Positions 46,128 through 54,761 of a stretch of DNA of 56,014 nucleotides are shown one piece after another. Made by a program: the position numbers and the translations under genes. Origin of the DNA: Methylobacterium sp. GTDB taxonomy: Bacteria; Pseudomonadota; Alphaproteobacteria; Rhizobiales; Beijerinckiaceae. The first letter of the stretch is position 1, and every line of letters begins with the position of its first letter. The stretch is taken from positions 1 to 56,014 of the forward strand of contig NZ_JAIEOF010000164.1 of assembly GCF_019750675.1 (NCBI RefSeq), written 5' to 3'. The notes under the pieces are model-generated. The model had not been told where the DNA came from, did no database searches, and was given only the letters and a program-made list of their open reading frames with translations.

Positions 46128-46151
46128 GCGACACATCGAGCCGCGCGCACC

Positions 46152-46260
46152 TCTCCTCCCCCTTGCGGGGAGGAGCCGGAGGTGGGGGTGGGGTCGGATG
46201 GATCGGTCACGGTGCCTTCTGCACCACCCCCACCCTGACCCTCCCCGCAAGGGGGAGGGA
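46152..46260. repeat. Palindromic repeat, second class, between pdhC and the DUF559 gene
   Basis: Two hairpins, CTCCTCCCC-cttgc-GGGGAGGAG (46153-46175) and CCCTCCCC-gcaag-GGGGAGGG (46239-46259), joined by GGTGGGGGTGGGG ... CCACCCCCACCC arms, so it can fold as a cruciform of about 109 bp. It is like the 12246-class element in design (hairpin, G-rich bridge, C-rich bridge, hairpin) but differs in sequence. Confidence 0.8.
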
Positions 46261-46311
46261 AGCGCTTGGTCGATGGGCCGTCGCGCGGGCGGACACGGGT
46301 GGACATCGGTG

Positions 46312-46728
46312 ATGTCCTGGAACGAGCATTCCAGGAAAGCGATCACACCACGCGCGGCGTCGCATGCGAACATCCTTCGCACGAGCATGACGGAACCCGA
46401 GAAGCGGCTCTGGTGGCATCTCCGGCATCGTCTTTCCCTCGCACGATCGCACTTTCGGCGTCAGGTCGCGCTCGGTCCCTACGTTGCCGATTTCTGCTGC
46501 CTGGCTGAACGACTGATCGTCGAGGTCGATGGCGGACATCACACACACGCACGTGAAGTCGATTATGATTCGCGGCGCGACGCCTACCTGAACGAGAGCG
46601 GCTACCGGGTCCTGCGCGTCACGAACACCGACGTGATGCAGCGGGTCGACGACGTCCTCGAGACGGTCCACGCCGCCCTCGCGATCATCCCATCCCCGAC
46701 CCATGGCCCCGCCGAACGCGGGGCGTAG
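46312..46728 (+). CDS. DUF559 endonuclease-like protein (138 aa)
   Basis: Small protein of the DUF559 (COG2852) family, with a restriction-endonuclease-like fold related to Vsr. Signature: MTEPEKRLWWHLRHRLSLARSHFRRQVALGPYVADFCCLAERLIVEVDGGHH, then YDSRRDAYLNESGYRVLRVTNTDVMQRVDDVLETV. Putative catalytic Asp and Glu in ADF...VEVDGGHH are intact. The start at 46312 (MSWNEHSRK) lies 52 bases after the palindromic repeat; the track's 46198 start reads through the repeat. Inserted between pdhC and lpdA, 8 bases from the latter. Biological role unknown. Confidence 0.85.
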   Translation: MSWNEHSRKAITPRAASHANILRTSMTEPEKRLWWHLRHRLSLARSHFRRQVALGPYVADFCCLAERLIVEVDGGHHTHAREVDYDSRRDAYLNESGYRVLRVTNTDVMQRVDDVLETVHAALAIIPSPTHGPAERGA

Positions 46729-46736
46729 GAGCGCAC

Positions 46737-48176
<1,440 letters not shown>

Positions 48177-48513
48177 TCGTAAAACCGCATCCGAAACAAA
48201 GGCTTAGGGGTACCGACGCTCACGTGAATCGATCCTTCGGACAATGATCCGTTCGGCCGCGTCAGACTGGTTCATGCCCCTTCGCGCGCGGCACGCGTGA
48301 CCGGTTCTCGTCGAGGGCCGAAACACGCCGGAGATCGGAAGCCTCACGACGGCGAATGTGTGAGCGGCGACCGACCCGTATGGAGCCGCGATGTCGTCGG
48401 CTTCTCCCGTCGACGGGTTGATCCCGGAAAGGTCCGGCGGAAGCGGACGCTCCGTGTGGAATGAGATCGGTTCGCACCTCCCGCCGACCAGCCGGTTCGG
48501 CGGGAAGGGTCGC
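48177..48513. other. Gene-free region after lpdA
   Basis: 337 bases without a convincing gene. There is an 8-base hairpin CCCGCCGA/TCGGCGGG (48480-48504) just past the stop of the minus-strand gene that ends at 48514, which may terminate that gene, although no T run follows. I see nothing else. Confidence 0.5.
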
Positions 48514-49404
48514 TCATTCGGGAATGGCCTGCAGCGCGAAACCCGCCTTCAGCAATGGGCTGAGCGGGACAGACATCGGGTCGAACCACTTGGCGTAGAG
48601 ACGTGCGGCATCGCCCGAACGGAAAACCCCCGCGAGCGCTTTCGTGACGACCAAGCGGAATTCCGGATCATCACGGCGGAACATGATCCCGTAGGGATCG
48701 TAGGTGAGAAACCGGCCCGTCACCTCGAGTTCGCTGTGCTTGGGGGACTTCGAGAGCAAACCGAAGAGAACGATGTCGTCCGTCGCAAACGCATCCGACC
48801 TCCGCGTTTCGAGGGTCGCGAGACCTTCGGCATAGTCCTTCACGCTCAGAACGGCCGCGCGTTCGACAATCCCGTTGTCGACGAGCGCCTTGACGGCTTT
48901 TTCGTTTGTCGAACCGCCGACGACGGCGATTGTTCTACCGACAAGATTTTCGATCTCCTTGATGCCGTCCCGTTTCCAAGTCAGCAAACGTGTCCCGGTC
49001 GTGAAGAAAACCGCCGAGAAATCGACTTGCTGCTGACGGGCGAGCGTATTCGTCGTGGATCCGCATTCGAGGTCGACATGGCCATCCACGACCATCCGAA
49101 TTCGATTCTGAGGATTGACCGCGACATATCGCACGGCAATCTCGGAACGTTGCAGTGCGGCCCTCACTTCATCGACGATCTTGAGACATAGATCGACGGA
49201 ATATCCCACCGGCCGCTTGTTTTCATCGAGATAGGAAAACGGAATCGACGCTTCGCGGTGCCCGATGACGATGGATCCGGCCTCCTTGACCTTCCTGAGC
49301 GTCCCACTCAGATCTTCGGATCGCGCCGATTTCTGCAAAGATCCCGATACGGCAAGCAGGGCGATGCCTATCACGAAACAACGAACTTGTTTTCGATAGG
49401 ACAT
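48514..49404 (-). CDS. Amino-acid-type ABC transporter substrate-binding protein (296 aa)
   Basis: Periplasmic binding protein of the family 3 (GltI/glutamate-aspartate) type. A signal peptide MSYRKQVRCFVIGIALLAVSG is followed by GTLRKVKEAGSIVIGHREASIPFSYLDENKRPVGYSVDLCLKIVDEVRA (the canonical family opening), RIRMVVDGHVDLECGSTTNT and VGRTIAVVGGSTNE. The ATG at 49404 has GAGGAGG upstream. No permease or ATPase gene is adjacent, so it is an orphan. Its GC content appears lower and its codon use less biased than the neighbours by eye, and it sits between lpdA and lipA, which suggests acquisition from outside. Confidence 0.9.
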   Translation of the reverse strand: MSYRKQVRCFVIGIALLAVSGSLQKSARSEDLSGTLRKVKEAGSIVIGHREASIPFSYLDENKRPVGYSVDLCLKIVDEVRAALQRSEIAVRYVAVNPQNRIRMVVDGHVDLECGSTTNTLARQQQVDFSAVFFTTGTRLLTWKRDGIKEIENLVGRTIAVVGGSTNEKAVKALVDNGIVERAAVLSVKDYAEGLATLETRRSDAFATDDIVLFGLLSKSPKHSELEVTGRFLTYDPYGIMFRRDDPEFRLVVTKALAGVFRSGDAARLYAKWFDPMSVPLSPLLKAGFALQAIPE

Positions 49405-49619
49405 CTCTGCCTCCTCAAGCATTTTGGTATTGAGGTTTGCTCTGAGACCAATTGCTCAAATCGGCCTTGCGCTGGATCAAATCGATACGAAGGCGATGTC
49501 ATCCGCCGCACACGAACTGAATCACTGATGACGTCGATGGCAGCGCATTCGGGATCGAGCGCGGCAAGCACGACCTTCTCGGTTCCTGAGATTGGGGTGG
49601 GATACGCTTCGATAGGCAT
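49371..49619 (-). pseudogene. Possible short gene or remnant (82 aa from the internal ATG)
   Basis: In the 410-base gap 49405-49814 one minus-strand frame reads like real protein (AIDPRKVRFGPFVSNADGDLRDMPIEAYPTPISGTEKVVLAALDPECAAIDVI), continuing to a stop at 49371 inside the start of the binding-protein gene. No good start with a ribosome site is seen, the frame upstream passes into the antisense of glsB, and there is no recognised family. It may be the remains of a gene lost when the binding protein arrived. Confidence 0.25.
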
Positions 49620-49814
49620 GTCCCGAAGGTCGCCATCGGCGTTGCTGACGAATGGCCCGAAGCGGACTTTCCGAGGGTCGATCGCGCAAGCCCGAAACGC
49701 GCGTCGCAAAGATGTCGCGGGAGATCCGGCGCGCGCGGTTGAATCCGAACGGCGCCAAAGGCATCTGAGCCCGCTGGGGGATGCGGGCCGGGACCCGCTC
49801 TGGGGAGAATCACG

Positions 49815-50099
49815 ATGGACGGACACGTCTACGGCGCCATGGGTCAACCCGGCGTCGGCTTTCTGATGGCGATCGTGATCGGGGCGCTGGCGGGATGGCT
49901 CGCCGAGCGGTTCACGGCGGCGAATATGGGGCTCATCGCCAACATCGTGATGGGCATCCTCGGCGGCCTGCTCGGCAACTACCTCGCGCACAAGCTGCAC
50001 ATCCCGGTCTTCGGGTTCTGGCGCAACCTGATCTCGGCGACGGTGGGCGCCGTCATCATCATCACCATCTACCGGGCGATCGCCGGGCGCCGATACTGA
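49815..50099 (+). CDS. GlsB/YeaQ/YmgE family membrane protein (94 aa)
   Basis: Small integral membrane protein of the transglycosylase-associated (GlsB/YeaQ/YmgE) family, often induced in general stress. It contains IVIGALAGWLAERFTAANMGLIANIVMGILGGLLGNYLAHKL, with the glycine-rich helix pair typical of the family, and a third helix LISATVGAVIIITIYRAI. The ATG at 49815 has GGGGAG 9 bases upstream. It lies between the binding-protein gene and lipA. Function is not known. Confidence 0.85.
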   Translation: MDGHVYGAMGQPGVGFLMAIVIGALAGWLAERFTAANMGLIANIVMGILGGLLGNYLAHKLHIPVFGFWRNLISATVGAVIIITIYRAIAGRRY

Positions 50100-50228
50100 T
50101 CGATAGGGCGCCTGACGAACCGTGCCCCCTGTCGCGCCATCCCGTCGCGGCGGGTTTGCGGTCGCGGGCGTCACGGCTTAAGTCGTTGACACGCGCCGGC
50201 GTCTCCCGGGCGAATCCCGTGGATTGTC

Positions 50229-51191
50229 ATGGCCGTCGTCCTCGACCTCCTTCGCAACGATCAGCGTCCGCGCCACCCCGAGAAGGCGCACCGGCCCGAC
50301 AAGCCGATCCAGCGCAAGCCCGACTGGATCCGCGTGAAGGCGCCGGGCTCCAAGGGCTGGGAGGACACGCGCAAGATCGTGCACGAGCACGGTCTCGTCA
50401 CGGTCTGCGAGGAGGCGGGCTGCCCCAACATCGGTGAGTGCTGGGAGAAGAAGCACGCCACCTTCATGATCATGGGCGACACCTGCACGCGGGCCTGCGC
50501 CTTCTGCAACGTGCGCACCGGCCTGCCGGAGGGCCTCGATGCGGGTGAGCCCGACAAGGTCGCGGATTCGGTGGCCAAGCTCGGCCTGCACCACGTCGTC
50601 ATCACCTCGGTGGACCGCGACGATCTCGGCGATGGCGGCGCCGAGCACTTCGCCCGCACCATCCGGGCGATCCGGGCGCGCAGCCCCGCCACCACCATCG
50701 AGGTGCTGACCCCGGACTTCCTGCGCAAACCCGGCGCCCTCGAAGTCGTGGTCGCGGCCCGGCCCGACGTGTTCAACCACAACATGGAGACGGTACCGGG
50801 CAACTACCTCACGGTCCGCCCGGGCGCGCGCTACTTCCATTCGGTGCGTCTGCTCCAGCGGGTCAAGGAACTCGACCCGACCATCTTCACCAAGTCGGGC
50901 ATCATGGTGGGCCTCGGCGAGGAGCGGAACGAGGTCGTGCAGCTCATGGACGACCTGCGCTCGGCCGATGTCGACTTCCTGACCATCGGCCAGTATCTCC
51001 AGCCGACCAAGAAGCACCACGAGGTGGTGCGCTTCGTGCCCCCGGACGAGTTCAAGGGCCTGGAGACCACCGCCTACACCAAGGGCTTCCTTCTCGTCTC
51101 GGCGACGCCCCTGACCCGCTCCTCCCACCACGCCGGTGAGGATTTCGCAAAGCTGAAAGCGGCCCGTCTCGCCCGCATCGCCAACGCCTAG
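50229..51191 (+). CDS. lipA: Lipoyl synthase (320 aa)
   Basis: Radical-SAM enzyme that inserts two sulfurs into octanoyl-lysine on the lipoyl domains of E2, PdhB and H protein. Both clusters are visible: [13 protein letters not shown] (the auxiliary cluster C-x4-C-x5-C) and [13 protein letters not shown] (CxxxCxxC). [23 protein letters not shown] and [11 protein letters not shown] are the usual family motifs, and SHHAGEDF lies at the C-terminus. Downstream of lpdA in a conserved neighbourhood that supplies its protein substrates. ATG at 50229; the ratA gene follows 7 bases on. Confidence 0.96.
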   Translation: MAVVLDLLRNDQRPRHPEKAHRPDKPIQRKPDWIRVKAPGSKGWEDTRKIVHEHGLVTVCEEAGCPNIGECWEKKHATFMIMGDTCTRACAFCNVRTGLPEGLDAGEPDKVADSVAKLGLHHVVITSVDRDDLGDGGAEHFARTIRAIRARSPATTIEVLTPDFLRKPGALEVVVAARPDVFNHNMETVPGNYLTVRPGARYFHSVRLLQRVKELDPTIFTKSGIMVGLGEERNEVVQLMDDLRSADVDFLTIGQYLQPTKKHHEVVRFVPPDEFKGLETTAYTKGFLLVSATPLTRSSHHAGEDFAKLKAARLARIANA

Positions 51192-51198
51192 AGTCTCG

Positions 51199-51654
51199 AT
51201 GCCCTCATTCCGGATCAACCGCGCGGTGCGGCACTCGCCGCGCCAGATGTACGACCTCGTGGCCGACGTGGAGCGCTACCCGGATTTCCTGCCGCTGTGC
51301 GAATCCCTGCGCGTGCTCCGGCGCCAGCCGGGAGCGGACAGCACGGAGGTGCTCGTGGCCGAGATGGGCGTCGGCTACAAGGCGATCCGCGAGCGCTTCA
51401 CCACCCGCGTCACCCTCGATCCCGAGAATCTGCGCATCGTGGCCGAATACATCGACGGCCCGTTCCGCCACTTGGAGAACCGCTGGAACTTCAAGGCGGG
51501 CGACGGCGGGGGCTGCACGGTCGACTTCTTCATCACCTACGAATTCAAGAGCCGCACCCTCGGCATGCTCATGGGCACGATGTTCGACCGGGCCTTCCGC
51601 AAGTTCACCGACGCCTTCGAGGCGCGGGCGAACCGGGTCTACGGCGCCGCCTGA
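51199..51654 (+). CDS. RatA/COQ10-type SRPBCC protein (151 aa)
   Basis: START-like (SRPBCC) lipid-binding protein related to Coq10, which escorts ubiquinone, and to E. coli RatA. Features: SFRINRAVRHSPRQMYDLVADVERYPDFLPLCESLRVL (the family N-terminus with YP.FLP.C), ESAEMGVGYKAIRERFTTRVTLD and HLENRWNFKAGDGGGCTVDFFITYEF. It is a single compact domain with no signal peptide. Follows lipA by 7 bases, as in most alphaproteobacteria, so the two are cotranscribed. The quinone role is inferred from the family; a toxin role is less likely here. Confidence 0.9.
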   Translation: MPSFRINRAVRHSPRQMYDLVADVERYPDFLPLCESLRVLRRQPGADSTEVLVAEMGVGYKAIRERFTTRVTLDPENLRIVAEYIDGPFRHLENRWNFKAGDGGGCTVDFFITYEFKSRTLGMLMGTMFDRAFRKFTDAFEARANRVYGAA

Positions 51655-51657
51655 ACG

Positions 51658-51990
51658 TCAGCGCAGGTGCGGCGTCACGCGGGCGCGCAACAGCCGCACG
51701 AGATCCGGGTCCATGAAGCCATAGACGTCGGGGATGTCGAGGCAAACGAGGCGCGCGTGCTTCAGGCTCGCGCGGAAGCGGCGCTGCAGCAGCGCCCGGT
51801 GCCGGTTCTCCATCACCACGATCAGATCGGCCCAGGCGAGCCACTCCGCCGAGACCGGCTCGTCGGCCGCGGCATCCGTCCCCGCCGAGGCGACCTCCAG
51901 ATCGGGCCAGTCCGAGAACACCTGCTCGGCGGTCGGGCTGCGCAGCCGGTTTCGGCTGCACACGAAGAGCACGCGCCGCGCGCGTTTCAC
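51658..51990 (-). CDS. Low-molecular-weight protein tyrosine phosphatase-like protein (110 aa)
   Basis: LMW-PTP fold, smaller than the usual 150 residues. The catalytic P-loop CSRNRLRS (CX5RS) is intact near the N-terminus (RVLFVCSRNRLRSPTAEQVF), and the end has DIPDVYGFMDPDLVRLL, where the DPD replaces the usual DPY acid loop. Start at GTG 51990, because the track's longer N-terminus (HPNPLPNGRG) is read from the palindromic repeat. Its GGAG ribosome site lies at the edge of that repeat. Convergent with ratA, 3 bases apart. Substrate unknown. Confidence 0.82.
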   Translation of the reverse strand: MKRARRVLFVCSRNRLRSPTAEQVFSDWPDLEVASAGTDAAADEPVSAEWLAWADLIVVMENRHRALLQRRFRASLKHARLVCLDIPDVYGFMDPDLVRLLRARVTPHLR

Positions 51991-51998
51991 GCCAGCTC

Positions 51999-52165
51999 CG
52001 GTTGATCGCTTCGGTCGTCTTGGTCGGGACGGGCCCCCTCTCCCGTTTGGGAGAGGGTTGGGGTGAGGGGCGTGCCCCATCCGGAAAGGTCACACACCTC
52101 TCCCCAACCCTTTCCTTCCAGGAGAGGGAGCACGGAGCGCGCACGCAGACCGAAGCCATCGACCG
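51999..52165. repeat. Long palindromic intergenic repeat, copy 3
   Basis: About 167 bp with outer arms CGGTTGATCGCTTCGGTC / GACCGAAGCCATCGACCG and the same inner hairpins: CCCTCTCCC-gttt-GGGAGAGGG near 52030 and CCCTTTCC-ttcca-GGAGAGGG near 52108, with GGGGTGAGGGGC and CACCTCTCCCCAACC bridges. It is between two minus-strand genes and begins 9 bases upstream of the phosphatase start. Confidence 0.85.
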
Positions 52166-52174
52166 AAAACAGTA

Positions 52175-53962
52175 TCACGCCTTCACCACCCCGCCGGCCT
52201 GGCGCTCGAACAGGGCGCGGTAGCGCCCCTCCGGCCGGACCAGCAGGTCGTCGTGGCTGCCGTCCTCCACGATGCGGCCGCTCTCGAAGACGAGGATGCG
52301 GTCGAGGGCCCGCACGGTGGAGAGCCGGTGCGCGATGACGATGGCCGTGCGCCCGCGCATCAGGCGCTCCATCGCCTCCTGGATCAGCGCCTCCGATTCC
52401 GAATCGAGGCTCGAGGTGGCCTCGTCGAGGATCAGGATCGGCGCATCGGCCAGGAAGGCACGGGCGAGCGCCACCCGCTGGCGTTCGCCGCCCGAGAGCT
52501 TGACGCCGCGCTCACCCACCAGGGTGGCGTAGCCCTGGGGCAGGCGGGCGATGAAGTCGTGCGCGTTGGCGAGGCGCGCGGCGCGCGCGATCGCCTCCGC
52601 CGAAGCGCCGGGGCGCGCATACGCGATGTTCTCGGCCAGCGACCGGTGAAACAGCACCGGCTCCTGGGGCACGATGGCGATGTGCGCGCGCAACGACGCT
52701 TGCGTCACCCCGGACACGTCGCGCCCGTCGATGCGGATGCAGCCCCCGGTGACGTCGTAGAGGCGCTGCACCAGCTTGACGAAGGTGGTCTTGCCCGAGC
52801 CCGAGCGGCCGACGAGGCCGACCCGCTGCCCGGCCGGGATGTGCACCGAGAGGTCGCGGTAGAGGGGCGTCTCGTGCCCGGCATAGTGGAAGGTCACGTG
52901 CTCGAACCGCAGGTCGCCGTTCGTCGCGGCGAGCGCCGTGGCGCCCGGCCGATCGGCGACGCCGTAGGGCTCGGCCTCGAGGGCGACGAGTTCCTCCATC
53001 TCGTTGACGCCCCGCTGGACCCGGTTGATGTGGCTGCCGATGTCGCGCAGGTAGCCGTGCACCACGAAGTAGGTGGTCAGCACGTAGGCGACGTCGCCGG
53101 GGCTCGCCGCCCCCGTCCACCAGAGCCAGAGCGCCGTGCCCACGATGGCGGTGCGCAGCACCAGGAGCAGCGCGAACTGCGCCGTGATGCTCCAGGTGAT
53201 CCGCATCCAGGTCCGGTGGGTGCGCCGGTTCCACTTGCCGAGCAGCCGGGCGAGGCGCGCATCCTCACGGGCCTCGGCCCCGAAGGCCTTCACCACCGCG
53301 TTGGCGCCGACGGCGTCGCTGAGCGCACCGCCGAGGCGCGAATCCCAGACGTTGGAGAGCTGGGCCGCGGGCGCGATGACCCGGGTTGCGAGCATCACCA
53401 CGATGCCGAGATAGACCAGCGAGCCGAGGCCGATCACCAGCCCCATCACGGGCCATTGCAGGCCGAGCAGGATCATGGTGCCGAGGAGCACCGTGAAGGC
53501 CGGCAGCAGTTCCAGCAGCAGCGTGTCGTTCAGCCCTTCGAGGGCCCACATGCCGCGCGAGACCTTGCGCACGGTGGAGCCCGCGAAGCTGTTGGCGTGC
53601 CAGTCGGTCGAGAGGCGCTGGACCCGGTGGAAGCCGGCCTGCGCCACCGCCTGCATGGTCGAGAGGGTCAGCGGTACGACCAGGGCCCAGGCCACGTGGC
53701 GCAGGCCCAGGGTGATGAGGCCAAGCCCGGCCATCGCCGCGAAGGCGAGAAGGGCATCCCCGCGCGCCGCCATGCGGTCGGCGACCGAGAGCGCGTCGAC
53801 CAGCAGTCCGGCGAACAGGGGCAGGAACACGTCGCCGAGGGTCGCGCCGACGATCGCCGCGACGACACCGGCGACGAGGGGGAGGCGCGTCCGCCACTGG
53901 CGGACGAGGAAGGCGAGGACGGCCCGGTAGGCCTCCGCGCCGTGCAGGCGGTCGAGGAGCAT
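52175..53962 (-). CDS. ABC exporter, fused permease and ATPase (595 aa)
   Basis: MsbA-like half transporter, probably working as a dimer. Six membrane helices in residues 20-300 ([35 protein letters not shown] ...), then the nucleotide-binding domain: [16 protein letters not shown] (Walker A), [22 protein letters not shown] (Q loop), [18 protein letters not shown] (signature), [16 protein letters not shown] (Walker B) and [14 protein letters not shown] (H loop). The ATG at 53962 is used; an in-frame GTG at 53974 adds four residues. No ribosome site is clear. Lipid, peptide or drug export cannot be decided from sequence. Single gene. Confidence 0.9.
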   Translation of the reverse strand: MLLDRLHGAEAYRAVLAFLVRQWRTRLPLVAGVVAAIVGATLGDVFLPLFAGLLVDALSVADRMAARGDALLAFAAMAGLGLITLGLRHVAWALVVPLTLSTMQAVAQAGFHRVQRLSTDWHANSFAGSTVRKVSRGMWALEGLNDTLLLELLPAFTVLLGTMILLGLQWPVMGLVIGLGSLVYLGIVVMLATRVIAPAAQLSNVWDSRLGGALSDAVGANAVVKAFGAEAREDARLARLLGKWNRRTHRTWMRITWSITAQFALLLVLRTAIVGTALWLWWTGAASPGDVAYVLTTYFVVHGYLRDIGSHINRVQRGVNEMEELVALEAEPYGVADRPGATALAATNGDLRFEHVTFHYAGHETPLYRDLSVHIPAGQRVGLVGRSGSGKTTFVKLVQRLYDVTGGCIRIDGRDVSGVTQASLRAHIAIVPQEPVLFHRSLAENIAYARPGASAEAIARAARLANAHDFIARLPQGYATLVGERGVKLSGGERQRVALARAFLADAPILILDEATSSLDSESEALIQEAMERLMRGRTAIVIAHRLSTVRALDRILVFESGRIVEDGSHDDLLVRPEGRYRALFERQAGGVVKA

Positions 53963-54257
53963 GGATGCGATCACGGCGCGGAGCGGGCGCCGACTCCGTG
54001 GACGGCGCGGACGCGCGGGCGACCGGCCGAGGATTCAAAGAGGTGCGGGGAGGGGACGGGCGCGGCGCGCTCGGGCGCGCGGCGGCGTCAGGCCGGCAGG
54101 CGCGAAGAGCGCGGGCGGGCGGGCAGATGCGCGGAGCGCGGACGGACTGAGGAGGCGAACGATACCGATGTCATGCAGCCTCCCCAATGGATCGCGGGCG
54201 AACCCGGCGCGCAACGACGCGCCGTGATTCGGAACCTGACGATCGAGCGTGTCGGTT
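53963..54257. other. Gene-free region between ABC exporter and cinA
   Basis: About 295 bases, very GC-rich, with no convincing gene in either strand. It should hold the ABC exporter promoter. No clear hairpin terminator for the cinA-ispDF unit was found. Confidence 0.4.
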
Positions 54258-54761
54258 TCAAGACGTCGGTACGAGGACCGATTCGAGCAGACCCAGCGCA
54301 TCGCCCACCGCCTGCCGGCGGATCTCGGTGCGGCCGAGATCGCCGTAGCGACGCTCGAGGTGGCGTACCCCCGCGCCCTTCGCGGCCAGGCCGAAATGCA
54401 CGAGGCCGACCGGCTTGTCCGCGCTGCCGCCGCCGGGACCGGCGATGCCCGTGATGGCCACGGCGACATCGGCCCGCGCGTGCGACAGGGCGCCCTCGGC
54501 CATGGCGCGGGCGACGTCCATGCTCACCGCGCCCTGCGCCGCGATGAGGTCGGCGGGCACGCCGAGGCACTCGGCCTTCGCGGCGTTCGAGTAGGTGACG
54601 AAGCCGCGCTCGACCACCGCCGAGGAGCCGGGGATCGCGGTGAGCAGTCCGGCGACGAGGCCGCCGGTGCAAGATTCGGCCGTGGCGACCGTCAGCCCCG
54701 CCGCCGCGTAGGCGGCGACGAGCGCCTCCGCACGGGCGAGCAGGGCGGGATCGTCGATCAC
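54258..54761 (-). CDS. CinA C-terminal amidohydrolase family protein, NMN deamidase-like (167 aa)
   Basis: Stand-alone CinA-C (PncC) domain, which deamidates nicotinamide mononucleotide in pyridine-nucleotide recycling. Motifs: VATAESCTGGLVAGLLTAIPGSSAVVERGFVTYSNAAKAECLGV and VAITGIAGPGGGSADKPVGLVHFGLA, with the conserved Ser of AESCTGG. The N-terminal MoaB-like domain of full CinA is absent, as usual for this family in alphaproteobacteria. The start is the GTG at 54761, overlapping the ispDF stop as GTGA, so it is translationally coupled to ispDF. Confidence 0.92.
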   Translation of the reverse strand: MIDDPALLARAEALVAAYAAAGLTVATAESCTGGLVAGLLTAIPGSSAVVERGFVTYSNAAKAECLGVPADLIAAQGAVSMDVARAMAEGALSHARADVAVAITGIAGPGGGSADKPVGLVHFGLAAKGAGVRHLERRYGDLGRTEIRRQAVGDALGLLESVLVPTS

